From assembly GCA_000181795.3 (NCBI GenBank), contig CM012953.1, positions 5,352,145 through 5,416,144 on the forward strand: a DNA stretch of 64,000 nt, in the 5' to 3' direction. The first letter of the stretch is position 1; every line of letters begins with the position of its first letter. The translations under genes were made by a program, and so were the position numbers. Source of the stretch: Trichinella spiralis. Its lineage: Eukaryota > Nematoda > Enoplea > Trichinellida > Trichinellidae. Under the pieces are notes generated by a model. The model did not search any database. It saw nothing but the letters and a program-made list of their open reading frames with translations, and was not told the origin of the DNA. Below, piece after piece: positions 43,784 to 57,602 of this stretch.

Positions 43784-45815
43784 GTCCTAGAACATAAGCA
43801 AACAGAAAATCAATGAAAAATTCTGCAGTTTTGCAATCGCTGATCAAACTGGAGGTGAAAGCAAACAAAAATCTTATTATAATAACTTCCAATTATAGAA
43901 GAGCTTTGCAAAAAATAAAATTACAAAACCGCATGCTTGCAAATAATTTATAAATCATGTGTGAAATTTGCATTTAATATTATTCAATCAAACGTATTTA
44001 GTAGAGGATGTATAAAGCAGATAAAAGCATCTTTCAAATACTTAAAAGACGTGAAAACACGAAAAGAAATAATAGAACCAGCGATATTGCCTACTATTAT
44101 TACAGACTATTAGGCCGAAAGGCAGTCTGCAAAACTCAATAATGTACTGTCCTACTGTCTTGAAAATCAACAGACTACCGTAATCTGCTAATTGATAATA
44201 TAATTTATTCGTCATTGTTTAAATGGTAAAGTACCTCATAAGTGTAAACAGTGATGAACAGAGTTCATTGGAGAAAATTTTTTAAATATAAGACATTATT
44301 TTTGATTCTGCTCTTCTTCAAAATATGAAAATTGAAACTTTCACATCTGTAAACAGCAAAGCTTACGTAAAATCATAATATATGAATTGTAAATTTTCTG
44401 GAGCGAAAAATACGTGATATGATATGATATGACAATATGCCAGATAATTTCTGATAGAAAATGGTCGTGTAAGCATACCGTTCGCGGTTTGACAAGTTAC
44501 AGAAAGCAATAATTCATTTCTCTGTTCAATGGTCAGAAGTAAAACGGAAAGATATTACTCGAAAAACAAACATACGATATTAATGCGCACATCATAATTA
44601 AGAATAATTGGATCCAACTCAAATCTATAAGAACGTATATGAGAAAAATCATTCAAATACACACCAAAAATCACCAGTCACTAGTTTGATAGTATTTCTC
44701 TCTCAAGTTCAAATCTGCCGTTATTTTTTACATTATCATTTCAGTGGCATGTTGAAATGATCTCATTTAAGGTATGATATTTTTACTACTGATTTAAACA
44801 AAAGCATTTATGTTTTTAAATATTAAAATGTACAAATAAAAATATGAAAGGTGAAATAATTTCCAAAATTTTCAACTGACAGTTGTAATTATTGATTAGT
44901 GTTGAAAATTTACTGGAAACTGATAACAAAAAAGTTCTAAATAAAGTATTCTAATCATTTTTAGGCATTTGATATTTTTCAGATATTAATTTTGCATAAA
45001 AAAGATATTAATATATTTTTAAAAAAGTATTTGATTACGAACAATTATGACTTTGCACTGTTTGTGTTGTAAAATCAAAAAGAATGAAAAAACATTACTT
45101 TTGTTTTATATTCTGAATTCTTTCGGCATGTAAATTGCTAATTTATTTTAAGTTACTTTTATATCATTTGATTTGATATAATTGCACCGTATGTTAAGAA
45201 TTATACCTTATTATACTAACAGTGCATCTGTAGTTATGTTAAAAGATGTTACTGCGGCTTTGAAGAGAAATAATTTTCCTGTTTGATATTTTTATTAAAA
45301 TTCATTTTTTACCATTAAGTCACATTCATCTCTTTTAATCTTTTATTTTTTATATTGATTTTTATTCTGTCTACTAAACTGAAATTTTGCTGTTGAATTG
45401 CTTTGTCTTATAATTCAGTGAATTTAAATGGTTTCTGAAAAATTTTTCATAGTTATTACAGTTCTGTGAAATTTAATTTTTTACATAATTTTTTGCATTT
45501 TTACATTTTTACATACATAATTTTTACATTAATTTTTTTATTGCATTTACAACTGTAGCTGCAGAAAGTTTGCCTTCTGATAGTAATATCTGGTGAATTG
45601 TAATTTTGTTTGCTGGTTGTCATATAGATTCAATCGTTTTGTGATTGGCCGTTTCAGCTGATTATCAGCGTATTTATTGTTGTCACTTGTTTTATTGCAT
45701 CGATTGAATCATTTATCGAGATTTTATCGTTAGATACACAGTCGGCATCGAGCAACTCTGATTTGTTGTTAACTGTAAAATGTTTCGAATATGAATTATT
45801 TGTTCTAGGAAAAAT
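43784..45815. promoter_or_regulatory. Spacer between the two divergent small genes
   Basis: About 2 kb of AT-rich DNA with no frame I can support. It must hold the 5' regions of both copies. TTATCG/GATA-like words near 45660 and 45716-45732 precede copy B. Confidence 0.4.
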
Positions 45816-46043
45816 ATGTCCAACGCTGAAAAACTTGCGGAAGAATTTGAAAGCGGTGAAGCTGATTTTGATCGTGAGGTGGACAGTGTTGGTGGCTCTG
45901 GAAAACATCGTACTAAACTTGAACAACACCAGCATAAGAAAGAGCACATTGAAGGAGATACTAGACGTATCGTAAACAATGCCATGGCTGGTGAGAAAAA
46001 GCGCAGTGAAGAGCAAAAGGAAATTAACATGAAAGAAAAATGA
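45816..46043 (+). CDS. Small charged protein, copy B (75 aa), unrecognised family
   Basis: Frame MSNAEKLAEEFESGEADFD, then VDSVGGSGKHRTKLEQHQHK, IEGDTRRIVNNAMAG and a Lys/Glu-rich tail. Like copy A, it starts just after a GTTCTAG acceptor-like site (45803-45809). The product is hydrophilic and strongly charged, without cysteines or hydrophobic segments. The A and B copies point away from each other, which suggests an inverted duplication of one gene. The C-terminal 15-18 residues differ completely between them. Function unknown. Confidence 0.75.
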   Translation: MSNAEKLAEEFESGEADFDREVDSVGGSGKHRTKLEQHQHKKEHIEGDTRRIVNNAMAGEKKRSEEQKEINMKEK

Positions 46044-46760
46044 AATGTTTTTTTATGACAAACTTAATCACTTCCTGTGACATGGTATTATTTAAAGATT
46101 TGAGGCTTCTTTATGCATTTTTGCAAACATTTAAACAGTTTTGATATTCTATGCTTTGTTCGGCGGTGATGGTTAGAATAGTAAAAGGTTTTCGAAATGC
46201 GTATGCTAGCTTTTACAGAAAAGAAAATTTTGCATTAAGCATTACTTTATTGCAGTTTAATGCATAATAAATGTGCATGACAGTTTATGATGGAAAGGTA
46301 CATTAATATTATTTTTCAAACTTATATATGAAAATTAGGAAAAACGTTATTTTCATATCTCAAACTGAAAGTTTTAAACTAAAATTCATACGTCACAGGT
46401 CGGTTATACTATAACGACAATTATTGCGCATTATGAAGTGTAAAGATGCTTCTAAATACTTCTGTATTCGACTTAATGCACTGTACGTATCTAATCGTGG
46501 GAATGTGACTAGCTGAGACCAAAAAAAATCAACAAGTACATTTACATTGTCCATTAACGTTGAAATCCATGCAGACTACTGTTTTGTTTTGTAAACTGAA
46601 GACCACATGCAATCAGTGATCTTAAGCAGATATGACTGATGATTAAAATGATTAAATTCCTGATGGACTTTCTTGGGCTTCTTTTATACAACTTTTACAA
46701 TGCTGCATCCAATGTTACCGTAACTTATATTAATGACGTGCAGGTATAAGCTAAAACTCA

Positions 46761-46894
46761 GTTTTCCCAAATATGGGGCGCTTCATCATTAAATTCCCTT
46801 AAATGGACATAAATAATCGCATTTTCTATTTTTTAAAACAAAGTATCTTTACACATAATGTTGAATAGTGTTCGCTAGCTTTTTTTGCATTAAA
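46761..46894 (+). repeat. Dispersed repeat, copy 1 of an inverted pair
   Basis: GTTTTCCCAAATATGGG followed by a GCTTC word, then TGGACAT-AATAATC and TTTTTT-AAACAAAGT, recurs in the opposite direction at about 50709-50842 with substitutions and small gaps. The shared part runs for at least 90 bp and fades over about 135 bp. Includes CCAAATATGG, which fits the CArG consensus. Confidence 0.65.
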
Positions 46895-47219
46895 GTAATT
46901 GCAATTATTCTAAAGTAAACATTCTCATGAACAATGTTTAAATTCTTTACATTTGCTGAGAATTTTCTATGTATATTTTTGAAGAAAATTAAAAATATGT
47001 CTCTCTTTACATGAATATGGAAGTTATATTGGTGATTAAAAATAATGCTTCTTCACAGTTTTACATTCATTATTCAAATAATGACCTGCATTTATAATTT
47101 TATTTTCTTCACGTCTGTGCTAATCAGCAGACTGTTCTGCACAAAAGCATTTCCGCTTTTCACTACAAGAGCTTCGGAATTAGGCAAATATATAGTATAC
47201 AGCTTTGTGTTACAACAGC

Positions 47220-47311
47220 AGCCAACAATCAATATGAATCAACAACAAACAACAAAAAACAAAAATAATAATCAACAACAAACAACAATAATAATCAACA
47301 ATAAACAAATC
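47220..47311 (+). repeat. CAA/AAT-rich imperfect tandem repeat
   Basis: Units of the form AATCAACAACAAACAACAA recur with AAT insertions, next to the transposase relic. Confidence 0.6.
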
Positions 47312-47427
47312 TGAACTATATTACATATACAATAATAACAATGAAAACATAACAAGGTGCTGTAATCGTAGTGGTTCAGGAGTACATGATGATATGGCAC
47401 TTAAAAAAATGTTCTGCACTAATTTAA

Positions 47428-48299
47428 TCATGAAGCATCTACCCATCGCTGCGGGACTCGGTAAGCTGCGTTACATCTCACAAAGCCCCTTTCCCGCGTA
47501 TAGTCATCATCCATTTGCTGCACCACCGTCTCGGTTTTACCCTGTTCATGAATGATCAGTTGTAGAAATTGATAAAACCCCAGGTGGTGCTTTCGTGCTC
47601 TTTTTGTCATGCAGTTGTGCCAACCTTCCAGATGGTTGTTGGTCTGCACAGGCACAGACCATGAACATTCCAAAGCAAAATTTTAGTGGCTTCATATCAT
47701 TGGTCGGCAAATGATACATTAAAAATTGCTCACCGGATTTATTGTTGTGTGCTCAGCAGTGAGCTGCAGCTCACTCCCGAGTTGCCGGTAGGCGTGGGTA
47801 TTTTCAGGCCCGACGGTTGTACACTGTGTGTCGCGTCTGGTCCCACATTGGAAAATGCGCGGCAGTTTCTAGGCTGGTGGAGGCATTGCTTGCCAGCTCA
47901 TCGTATACTTCCATTACCGATCTCGTATATTCTCTGAGGCCAACCGTCTCAACTCGGCAAGCTGCTGGTGATGGTAAAATGCGGGGGGGGGGAGGGGTTA
48001 CCGGGCAGCTTTCCGCATGGTCACTTGAGCGGATGACTTCTGTGGCCTCCAGATTTGTGGACAGTGTGCCACAGCAGCTTCTCGATCTCTACATTGAAAC
48101 AGAAATGGCTCGATTGTCATATTAGAATGATAATAACGTTGTATACTGAGACAATTCTGCTTACTTCAGTACACATCCAATACTTATCATTACATTTCGT
48201 CCTCTTCAACGTGTAGCACCTTCCACTGTAGACTACCAATTTTTGTTGGTTCTTTGTTGTAGTCACGAACTGAATTAAATCATTATTTGCCTCCATCAT
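47428..48299 (-). mobile_element. Broken FLYWCH/MULE-type transposase relic
   Basis: Three pieces in order on the - strand match this transposon-derived protein class. First, a FLYWCH zinc-finger-like part (48299-48120) with KLVVYSGRCYTLKRTK and KYWMC. Second, the linker VMEVYDELASNASTSLETAA through HTVYNRRA (about 47800-47910). Third, the C-terminal TNNHLEGWHNCMTKRARK, HHLGFYQFLQLIIHEQ and TETVVQQM (47428-47673). Stops and frame changes separate them, and the catalytic core between linker and C-terminal part is missing. The block is more GC-rich than its flanks and contains a G homopolymer near 47983. This is a dead fragment; assignment to the MULE class is from remembered motifs. Confidence 0.6.
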
Positions 48300-50708
48300 T
48301 AAAAAATATCAAAACAACGATAAGGAAAAGAGCACAAGGAAGTTCACACTATACACAGCAGTAAGAGAAAATACCATTTGCAGTGTTGAATTTTCTATTA
48401 AATAGCTTATGCACCGTTCCGGTTGATTTGTCTAGCTCAGTTAGCTGCGTCAAGCTTTATGCCCAGCAGCACTTTACTTCCTGCTTCATAGTGTACTTTT
48501 CGTTTACTCTAGTATTAGTAATAACGGAATCCATTTCCGCTTCCATTTTCTGTTCATTGCCGTCCAGTCCAGAAAGCCGTATCCATCAGAATTTCAGCAG
48601 GCAAATTTCGGATGATGATGTCTGATCTTGTTCCGCTCATCAACTAATAACCCTCGAATGCTAAGCACTGAACTCAAACGCAAGACCGAAAAGGAAAATT
48701 AATTTGACGGTTTAAATTCCATTTTAAATAATCATTTTGAAACAAAATTTAGTTTTCATTTCTCATTTTATCTACAATTGAAGATCAACTTTGATTGATA
48801 TTTCTATGGCACCTCTGCCTTTTGTTCATGTTGACAGAAGATTATTAATCACACACGAATGGCGCACAAATGCTGACATCAAAGTATGCGATGTTCACTG
48901 CAGAGTGAATTTGAAGCAGCTTTAACTGCTATTCTGCTTCGTGCTGTCCATCGCTTCCTTTCTGCTTTCAAAGTGGTTTACTTTTATCCATCCGCGTTGA
49001 TAAATACTGTTATAAAGAATGTCAACCAACAGTTGCTTTCACTTGTCATATAAATTACCTTCTTAGCTAACAATTAAATCAGAGTTATGCCTAAGATTCT
49101 TTTTTGTTTGTCAGATATTGTTCTGATGAAGGCTAGTTGAAGGCTATTCAAGTACAAAGGGAAAACGTAAAATTGATAAATTGTCCACAGCTGCAGTTTT
49201 CATCTGAAACTGGGAGTGGTGGTTGCTGAATATTAGCATCGAAATACTTTTCTGATTTTGCCTGAATGTTCTCTGAAAATGAATGTGTTTAGTTCGCAAA
49301 AGAATTGAATCTTTCCCATCTTTCTTTCGATCCTGTTGACAAGAGTCATTGTTTTTCTTCTTATGTTTCATTTAAATAAAAAATAAAATCTGGAATTTTG
49401 TTTAAAATATAAATTTGTGATTATACATTTTGCGTAAACTGTATTAAATTTGTTTTTTAATATCTAAAGTAAAAGCAACTACTGGGTTGATTAAACATTC
49501 AAGTTGCAATTGTTGTATTACGATGATAACCAAATGTTCACCGTGACAGATCAAAAAAGATCTGTTGTATTTCGAAATCATTATACTAAAGAAAACTGAA
49601 AGCAAAGAAAATTATTTTTCAGTTTCCTAAACCCTATAAAAGAGAGGAAAATTATTATTGAGCGAGTCGTGTGGTAGTTGTTAATCAGCTGTAGTACACT
49701 CGTTATCTTACGTTTTTCATCTCACATTATCTTCCTCTAGCACTGCATATTTTCTGCCAAAATATGATTATTGCTGATTATCCTCGTCGGCAGGCATGAA
49801 GCATATATTGATCTTTCATTTGCTGCCCTAACTTTCATTCCCATTGTTGAGAGTGAACAATATCATGGGGTTCACTGTCTTGGTCACACAATGAATTCAT
49901 TTGAGAAAGCGTTTGGATGTAGCATTGTAAAAATTCCACACACCAATATTATTGTTTTGTAATTGTGTATTTCTATGGTATATGTCAAGAAGTATTCGGT
50001 GCTGTATCCACTGACATCACATTGTATCGATAATCTGTGAAAATTTTCTCATATGTAGCGTAGCTGCTGCATGCATTGAACTGAAAATGCTTTTGGCTAG
50101 CTTAGAGGAAATTTAATGCATGTGTGTGTGTTGGTCTAGTGAAATTTCAGAAAATTCTACGTGATGAATTTTGACCATGCTCATGATAATCGCTGCACAG
50201 CTTTCTTCATTGTCAAACTAGTTGACAAGTCTAGCTTTACTGCCATTGTAAAGTGTCGAATTACGAAAACAATGAATGATTCAGATTAACATGTTTATTA
50301 AATATCTCACTTTGTTATCTCTTCTTTAAGCAGTTCATTTGTTGCTTCTATGTTTTTTGTTGAATAATGCAATTTTATAGTAAAGATATGTAATTTGTTA
50401 AGAACAAGAACGTCAATTAATTCTATTACTTCACTTTCCAGTGTTCATCACTAGCTTCTGTTTTTTTCTGCGTCGTAGGTTAGAGATATCTTTTCGAATA
50501 ATATGAATAAATAATAATAAATATCAGTTTGTATCTCAAAGAATCAACATAAGCTAATACACAAAGGGAACTGCTGCACGCTGAAGCGCACAAATAATAA
50601 TACTGGTTGTGAGCAAAGATTCAAACAGTGGCTTAACGTAGCACATTAAAATAATCTTCTGTAATCAGTGAAATGTAAAAAGACAAAGCTTTTTAAAAGC
50701 ATCGTTTG
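48300..50708. other. Non-coding DNA between repeat elements
   Basis: No supported gene. A 63-codon open frame at 49771-49962 (VGRHEAYIDLSFAAL, then HTMNSFEKAFGCSIVKIP) has somewhat protein-like composition but begins at TTG and has no partner exon. Treat it as unproven. Confidence 0.35.
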
Positions 50709-50842
50709 CTAAGCCCAAAAAATATATACACTATTCCACATTACATATAAAAGAAGAACTTTGTTTCAAAAAATAGGAAATGTGATTATTCATGTCCATA
50801 GTAGGTAATTTATGGAGAAGCATCCCATATTTGGGAAAACTT
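50709..50842 (-). repeat. Dispersed repeat, copy 2 of an inverted pair
   Basis: Reverse-complement relative of 46761-46894. The central CCCATATTTGGGAAAA is exact over 16 bp and contains the CArG-type word CCATATTTGG (50825-50834). It lies about 2 kb upstream of the actin gene. Confidence 0.65.
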
Positions 50843-50939
50843 TGATGGAAAACAATCATCTAATCAATGAATAAAGCTAAGTAGCTAATCAAGTACTATA
50901 AGTTACTCAACCAATTAGTGATGCAAACTGGGTAACAAA

Positions 50940-51235
50940 TAAAACAGCATAACTCATTACCCAATTACTGATCAATGGTTGTACAGCCAATCAACACCTC
51001 ACCAATCATCAATAGGGGGCGGTTAGGGGAAATCGGGACCGGGCAAAGGAGGATGATCTCTATTACATAAAAGATTACACATTGTAAGTCGTTGTTTAGA
51101 CGACGCGGATCCAGAGCGTACAATCGAAGATAGAACTCAGCGGTCCAAAATCGAGTCGACCGCGAGTTGATTATACAGTCCAATTGAACTTGATTATAAC
51201 TATTGCGTAGGAAAGAATACAAAAGAATCCCAGAA
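50940..51235. other. GC-richer island, possible retroelement remnant
   Basis: About 300 bp of clearly higher GC content, with GGGGGCGGTTAGGGG near 51015, inverted short words around AACTGGGTAAC and ATTACCCAATT, and no open frame with recognisable motifs. A solo LTR or other transposon remnant is possible but unproven. Confidence 0.25.
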
Positions 51236-52350
51236 AAAGTGATTTTATTATGAAAAATGTATACAATAATTTAAATTTGAAATGAAAAAAAATGTAAAAT
51301 TTGAATTTATTTGACAATATGAATGCATTTTTTAAAAGTAATTATTTGTCTACAGTATACAGTGCGAATTAACACGTGAACTGCCGGTATGGAACTGTAG
51401 GCTAGTTTGAGTGTATGAGTTGAATCGAAGTAATTCAAATTTTGGGGACTGTTACTGCACAGTTTAGAATAAAAATTGAAGCAATTTTCAAATGACAATA
51501 ATACAGAATAAATGAATTAATTTTTTGAACAAAAACTGAACTATACATAATAGAAAGGTTATCTTTCGACAGTGTATTTAAAAGAAAAGAAATTGCAAAT
51601 TTTTTTAATAGTCGAATTATGCATGTACAAGCGTGGTTACGAAAAGCTCGCTTCTCACGAGTTTAGTTGTACGTGAAAATGTCCACGTTTGTAAATGTTC
51701 ACAATTTGAACAGTGCAAATTGCTAGTGTTCGTTTTCTTTTCTATCAATGATAAGGGAAGCTGATTTGTGTGTGTCAATTTTTTTGTTCAGTAAAATTCA
51801 AGTTTGCAAATTGAATCGATGATGCTTTTTAGATTTTTCAATATGAATAGCCAGCAGACAATTGTTCAATTTTGCAACAATTGAAGAAAGGCTGAGAATT
51901 ATTTCAACAATTCAAACAACCGACAAATGTGTTACCGGTTGATATGTTTGTATTTTGCAACAATTGAAAGTATTTTGCAAGCTTTTTCTCGCCGTTGAAA
52001 GTTTCAATACTTTGAAGCTGGTTATGTTTATTTATAAATTCCAATAAAATGAAAACTTTGAAATATAAATATCCGATTAAAAGATTAGAAAGTATTTTTT
52101 CAAACAACATAGATCAGTGTGCAATTAGAGATGAAATATTCTTTTTTTTCTGTATTTTAAAAATAATTTTTCAATTGTCGAGTCGAGTATATTTATTGGT
52201 CAGTAGAATTGATGACAACTGTAGGACAAGATTTGCTTCAAATTGTTGTACAGTACTACTGTTGAAAGTATTCCAAGCACGTCAACAACGCCAGTTGTAC
52301 GGTAATATAATGGCGGTGATGGCCTGTGTGGAATAATTTGAAATATTCTC
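51236..52350. other. AT-rich upstream flank of the actin gene
   Basis: No exon or RNA gene recognised. Short open frames here have the composition of non-coding sequence. Confidence 0.45.
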
Positions 52351-52357
52351 ATAAGAC

Positions 52358-54112
<1,755 letters not shown>

Positions 54113-55652
54113 ATTTGATCATCGATGAAAATTGTCATGCTAATCGAAATTGCATAATTGTTTTTTTTTTGATCAGGCTCTGTATTTTTTTCCATCTTTT
54201 TTTTGTTCAATTCATAATATATTTTCATTATTTTGTTCAAAAGTATATTATTTGTCAGTTTTCATTGATGAAAAGTATAATTTTATTATATAATTTTCGA
54301 AATAAAAATATTTGTTTTCATTCAATGATGGATGTTTCGACGAAAAGAGCAGTCAAAAAATGAAGAGAAAGGTGATGATGAATGGAATTGGTTGTGAACA
54401 ATTAATACAAGTAATATGTTGTTTTTACCGTTCATTTGTGGCCTACCTTATGGTAAATGATTACGAATGCATAAAATTGTCTGTCGTAAGAGACGTCGTC
54501 GAATTATCTTTGCCATTCATTGATTGTCAAGGTAAAACTGCAGTTTCTGTCAGTTTGTCTACTATTAAACGACTGTACAGAAATGTTTGCTGTCATTGTC
54601 GATTCGTGAACAGTAAGCGGCAGTTGTCAGGCTGAAATGCCAAATTCTACCTATCTACATCTACTGTTGTTTTACCGACTGAAGACAAGCAAGTACTTGG
54701 GACAGAAAGTCCCCGGCCATGTATGCAAGTATGCATTACGCTGGTCTCAGTATTTGTAAACAAGGTCATTCAGTTTGTACACCACTCAGGGTCAAAGGGC
54801 AGATCTTTTCGCAGACAACAACTGATGTCACCCAAATTATTTGAAATGATCATTTGTGAATAGTTTTGCCTACAGCTGAAATACCTGCAACCCTCAACTT
54901 ACAAGTATCCGTGCAAAATTCACAACATCACTGCCATGAAACTGTACTTCTATGAATTTTTTCCACTTGCAAATTCAACACGAATAATAATGACGATCAT
55001 TTTCAATTATTATTACATACACGTGTGTGTTTGTCTCCAATAAATATTTTCGAATAAGTTATGTTTTATTATTTCAAACGAAAAATTGCAATTTGAGTAT
55101 TATTGTAAATCATCAGTAGAGAAATGATAGTTTTATTCTGAAAATTAAGATGAAAGCTGAATTTTTTACTTTTCATATTCAAAACAATGAGAGATAATAA
55201 ATTTTTCAACTGGCAACTGATTAGACAAGACCAATTGAGAATAAAAATTGTAGGGAAATTTCATCATTGAAAAACTACTACTATTAAGATACAATAAATA
55301 TACGAATCGATTTATTCAATTGGAACATTTTGAAATTTATTTGCATTTGATACAAGCAACAGAATTTAAACACAATGTAAGTTATGATACAATTGTTGTT
55401 GTTCACTAAAGATTGCATGCACGCTGAGTCAGCATTTAAATATGATGTCGTAACTGTTCTTCTCAACAAGAGAATAATATTTAATAAAAGGCGATCGTTG
55501 ATTGCACCGTCATCTTGTTTGCATAATTTCATATTGTATAGTTTGACTTTGGGAGAATAGTTAGTTTTATGCGTACAATGTGTGTACTGATCTATGCTGT
55601 GCTGAAATTTCATGCTTTGCTTCCCAAGCAAAGGAATTGATAAATTTTGTGA
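54113..55652. other. Actin 3' flank and intergenic DNA
   Basis: An AATAAA at about 54300 may end the actin mRNA. A + strand frame at 54312-54635 (107 codons) starts in the presumed 3' UTR and has no recognisable motif. A - strand open stretch at 55400-55612 might continue the segment listed at 55653-55868. Confidence 0.4.
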
Positions 55653-55868
55653 TCAATATTGTACTGGAACGGAAATATACCACCAATTATGTACAGCTGC
55701 ACACATTTTCCACATGATAATTTTGCATAACTTGTTCAGTTCAGTATCATCTACAGCTTGACGTGGAAGCCAGTAGTCATTGTCATTCGTACGAGATGTT
55801 CTTGGACCACTGGAGAATATTTCTAAGATATTGCGAGAAGCTTTGGGACCATCAACAAATAATTGAGG
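55653..55868 (-). other. Open segment, possible exon of an unrecognised gene
   Basis: Open for 71 codons without an ATG, with clearly protein-like content: PQLFVDGPKASRNILEIF, then DNDYWLPRQAVDDTELNK and IIMWKMCAAVHNWWYISVP. A donor-like CCA|gtacaa near its end and an acceptor TTTCAG at about 55613 would join it in frame to a further open stretch (HSIDQYTHCTHKTNYSPK). No upstream exon with a start was found. It may be part of a real gene, a pseudogene or a transposon. Family not recognised. Confidence 0.3.
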
Positions 55869-56098
55869 TTAAACTAGTCACAAACTGTTATTTATTATTT
55901 CTTGTTAAACATTTTCAATATGTATTATTTGAATGATTCGCATTTGCCCTATTTTAAATTTTACAAATATTTTATTCTAAAAATATAAATTTCTTAACTT
56001 TACAAATCAAGAAAGTAATCAATCAGATTGTTTCCATTATGCATACAGCAGTATTGTAGCTGTTAGCAATCAAAAATGCTCGACACAAGCAACAACAC

Positions 56099-56359
56099 AT
56101 GTGCCCTAGAATTGAACAACAATTGCAGGAAATGCTTGTCAAAGAAAAATTGATTTGTTTAAATGATGATGAATTTGATTATATGAATCGAAAAACCTTG
56201 GGAGTGGTTCTTTTTCTTTTCGGTGCGATTGAAGAAAGCTTGGCATTTCTGAAGTCAAGAATACCATCAATTCAACTCCAGTTGCTTCTTTCACAATTGT
56301 TATTTAAAATGGGTTTCAACACAAATGTACAGCAACTGTTTCATTTAAAAAAAATGTAA
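56099..56359 (+). CDS. Hypothetical small protein or exon, unrecognised
   Basis: A frame of about 86 codons, from a possible TTG or internal ATG to TAA. It contains RIEQQLQEMLVKEKLICLND, an alternating hydrophobic stretch LGVVLFLFGAIEESLAFLK and IQLQLLLSQLLFKMGF, giving a helical look somewhat like a TPR unit. No homologue is recognised, no splice partner was seen, and the flanks are plain AT-rich DNA. Low confidence that it is translated. Confidence 0.25.
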   Translation: MCPRIEQQLQEMLVKEKLICLNDDEFDYMNRKTLGVVLFLFGAIEESLAFLKSRIPSIQLQLLLSQLLFKMGFNTNVQQLFHLKKM

Positions 56360-57602
56360 TTTTGGTATATTTATCACAGCCTGATTTTCTTGATTATTTC
56401 TTTTTTTTTTCTCATCCTTGTCACGCCAATGCGTTTCTACAACTATATGCCGTTTATTTTCATTTCCACACTTCAGTGAATTTTCACAATTGTTATTTTT
56501 ATGTTTAAAAATGATATTTCACATCTGCTCTTCACCTGGGAATGTTATTCTTATCTTTTATGCCCGATCAATTCAATAAACGCCATTGTTTCATTTTTCC
56601 AAATTGATGCTAATCAATCATGAATCATTCACCATCTTTCTTATTATTCAAATTACAAATGAAATAAATAAACAATAAATTGTTCTTATTCGGTTAATCT
56701 TACTCTGTTCGATTAATAAATGAATAAAAATTTCTCGATGTAAAATTCGATTTTTCAAAACATTCGTTTAGTATTATTATTAGCGTTTCATAATCACTTT
56801 TTCTCAACAATTTTCTATCAACAGTAGCAAAGAATACAAGTTGAAAACAAAATTTCTCAAGGAAAATTTAAAATAACTTCAACAACAGTGTTCAAAATCA
56901 GCGGCTTGATAAAACTGAGCTAATCAAAATGCACGAAATTGTATAATTCAAAAGATGGATGTTTCGCCTCATAAATCATGTCAACAATTCATAAGTCGTC
57001 CATCAAATGATCACTTTATATTTTCAATAAAATATTAACAAATGCTAAAAAAAATGCGAAAAACTATTATGCGAAACTCAAAAGATTTTGAATTTATAAT
57101 TGAAAGTATGCTTCAGTAAGTTTTTTTTAATTTTTAATTGTGCTGCAACTACTTAACTCGAACGTCAAATAATGACAGAAAAAATTATTTCATTCCTGTA
57201 AATCTTTTACAAAGAAGATTCATTTCTGGTATAGTGAAGAATTTGAAAAAATAATTATAATGCAAATTTTAAAAAAATATATCCATTTCGGTTCTACAAA
57301 ATGTGCTGACAGCATAAAATTGCTATATGCGAAATAATTATACTCGTATAAATGTGTTACTTTTATAATCAACGATTAAATCGTTAATCAGAATAAATTT
57401 TCATATTCACTGTGTAGCGGTTCAGTTTATCATAAGACAATCACAAGGCTATATATATCACATAACGACGTTGTTTTACTACTAATCTAATTATATATGA
57501 CGTCACTCTTGCAACATCGATACAACAGTAAAAATATATGCTGATGTGCAGGTATTAATCTAATTGTTGGTAGCCCGCTTGGATCCACCACACAATCTTC
57601 CT

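Noticed and set aside
47686-48125. Two + strand frames in the GC-rich block at 47.7-48.1 kb
   Set aside because: The - strand reading gives the FLYWCH/MULE linker in order with its other pieces; the + frames are shadows of that relic.
49771-49962. 63-codon frame with protein-like text
   Set aside because: Starts at TTG, has no recognised motif and no splice partner. Mentioned in the intergenic entry only.
54312-54635. 107-codon + strand frame after the actin stop
   Set aside because: Begins in the presumed actin 3' UTR, right after a polyadenylation-type signal, and has no motif or partner exon. Not listed as a gene.
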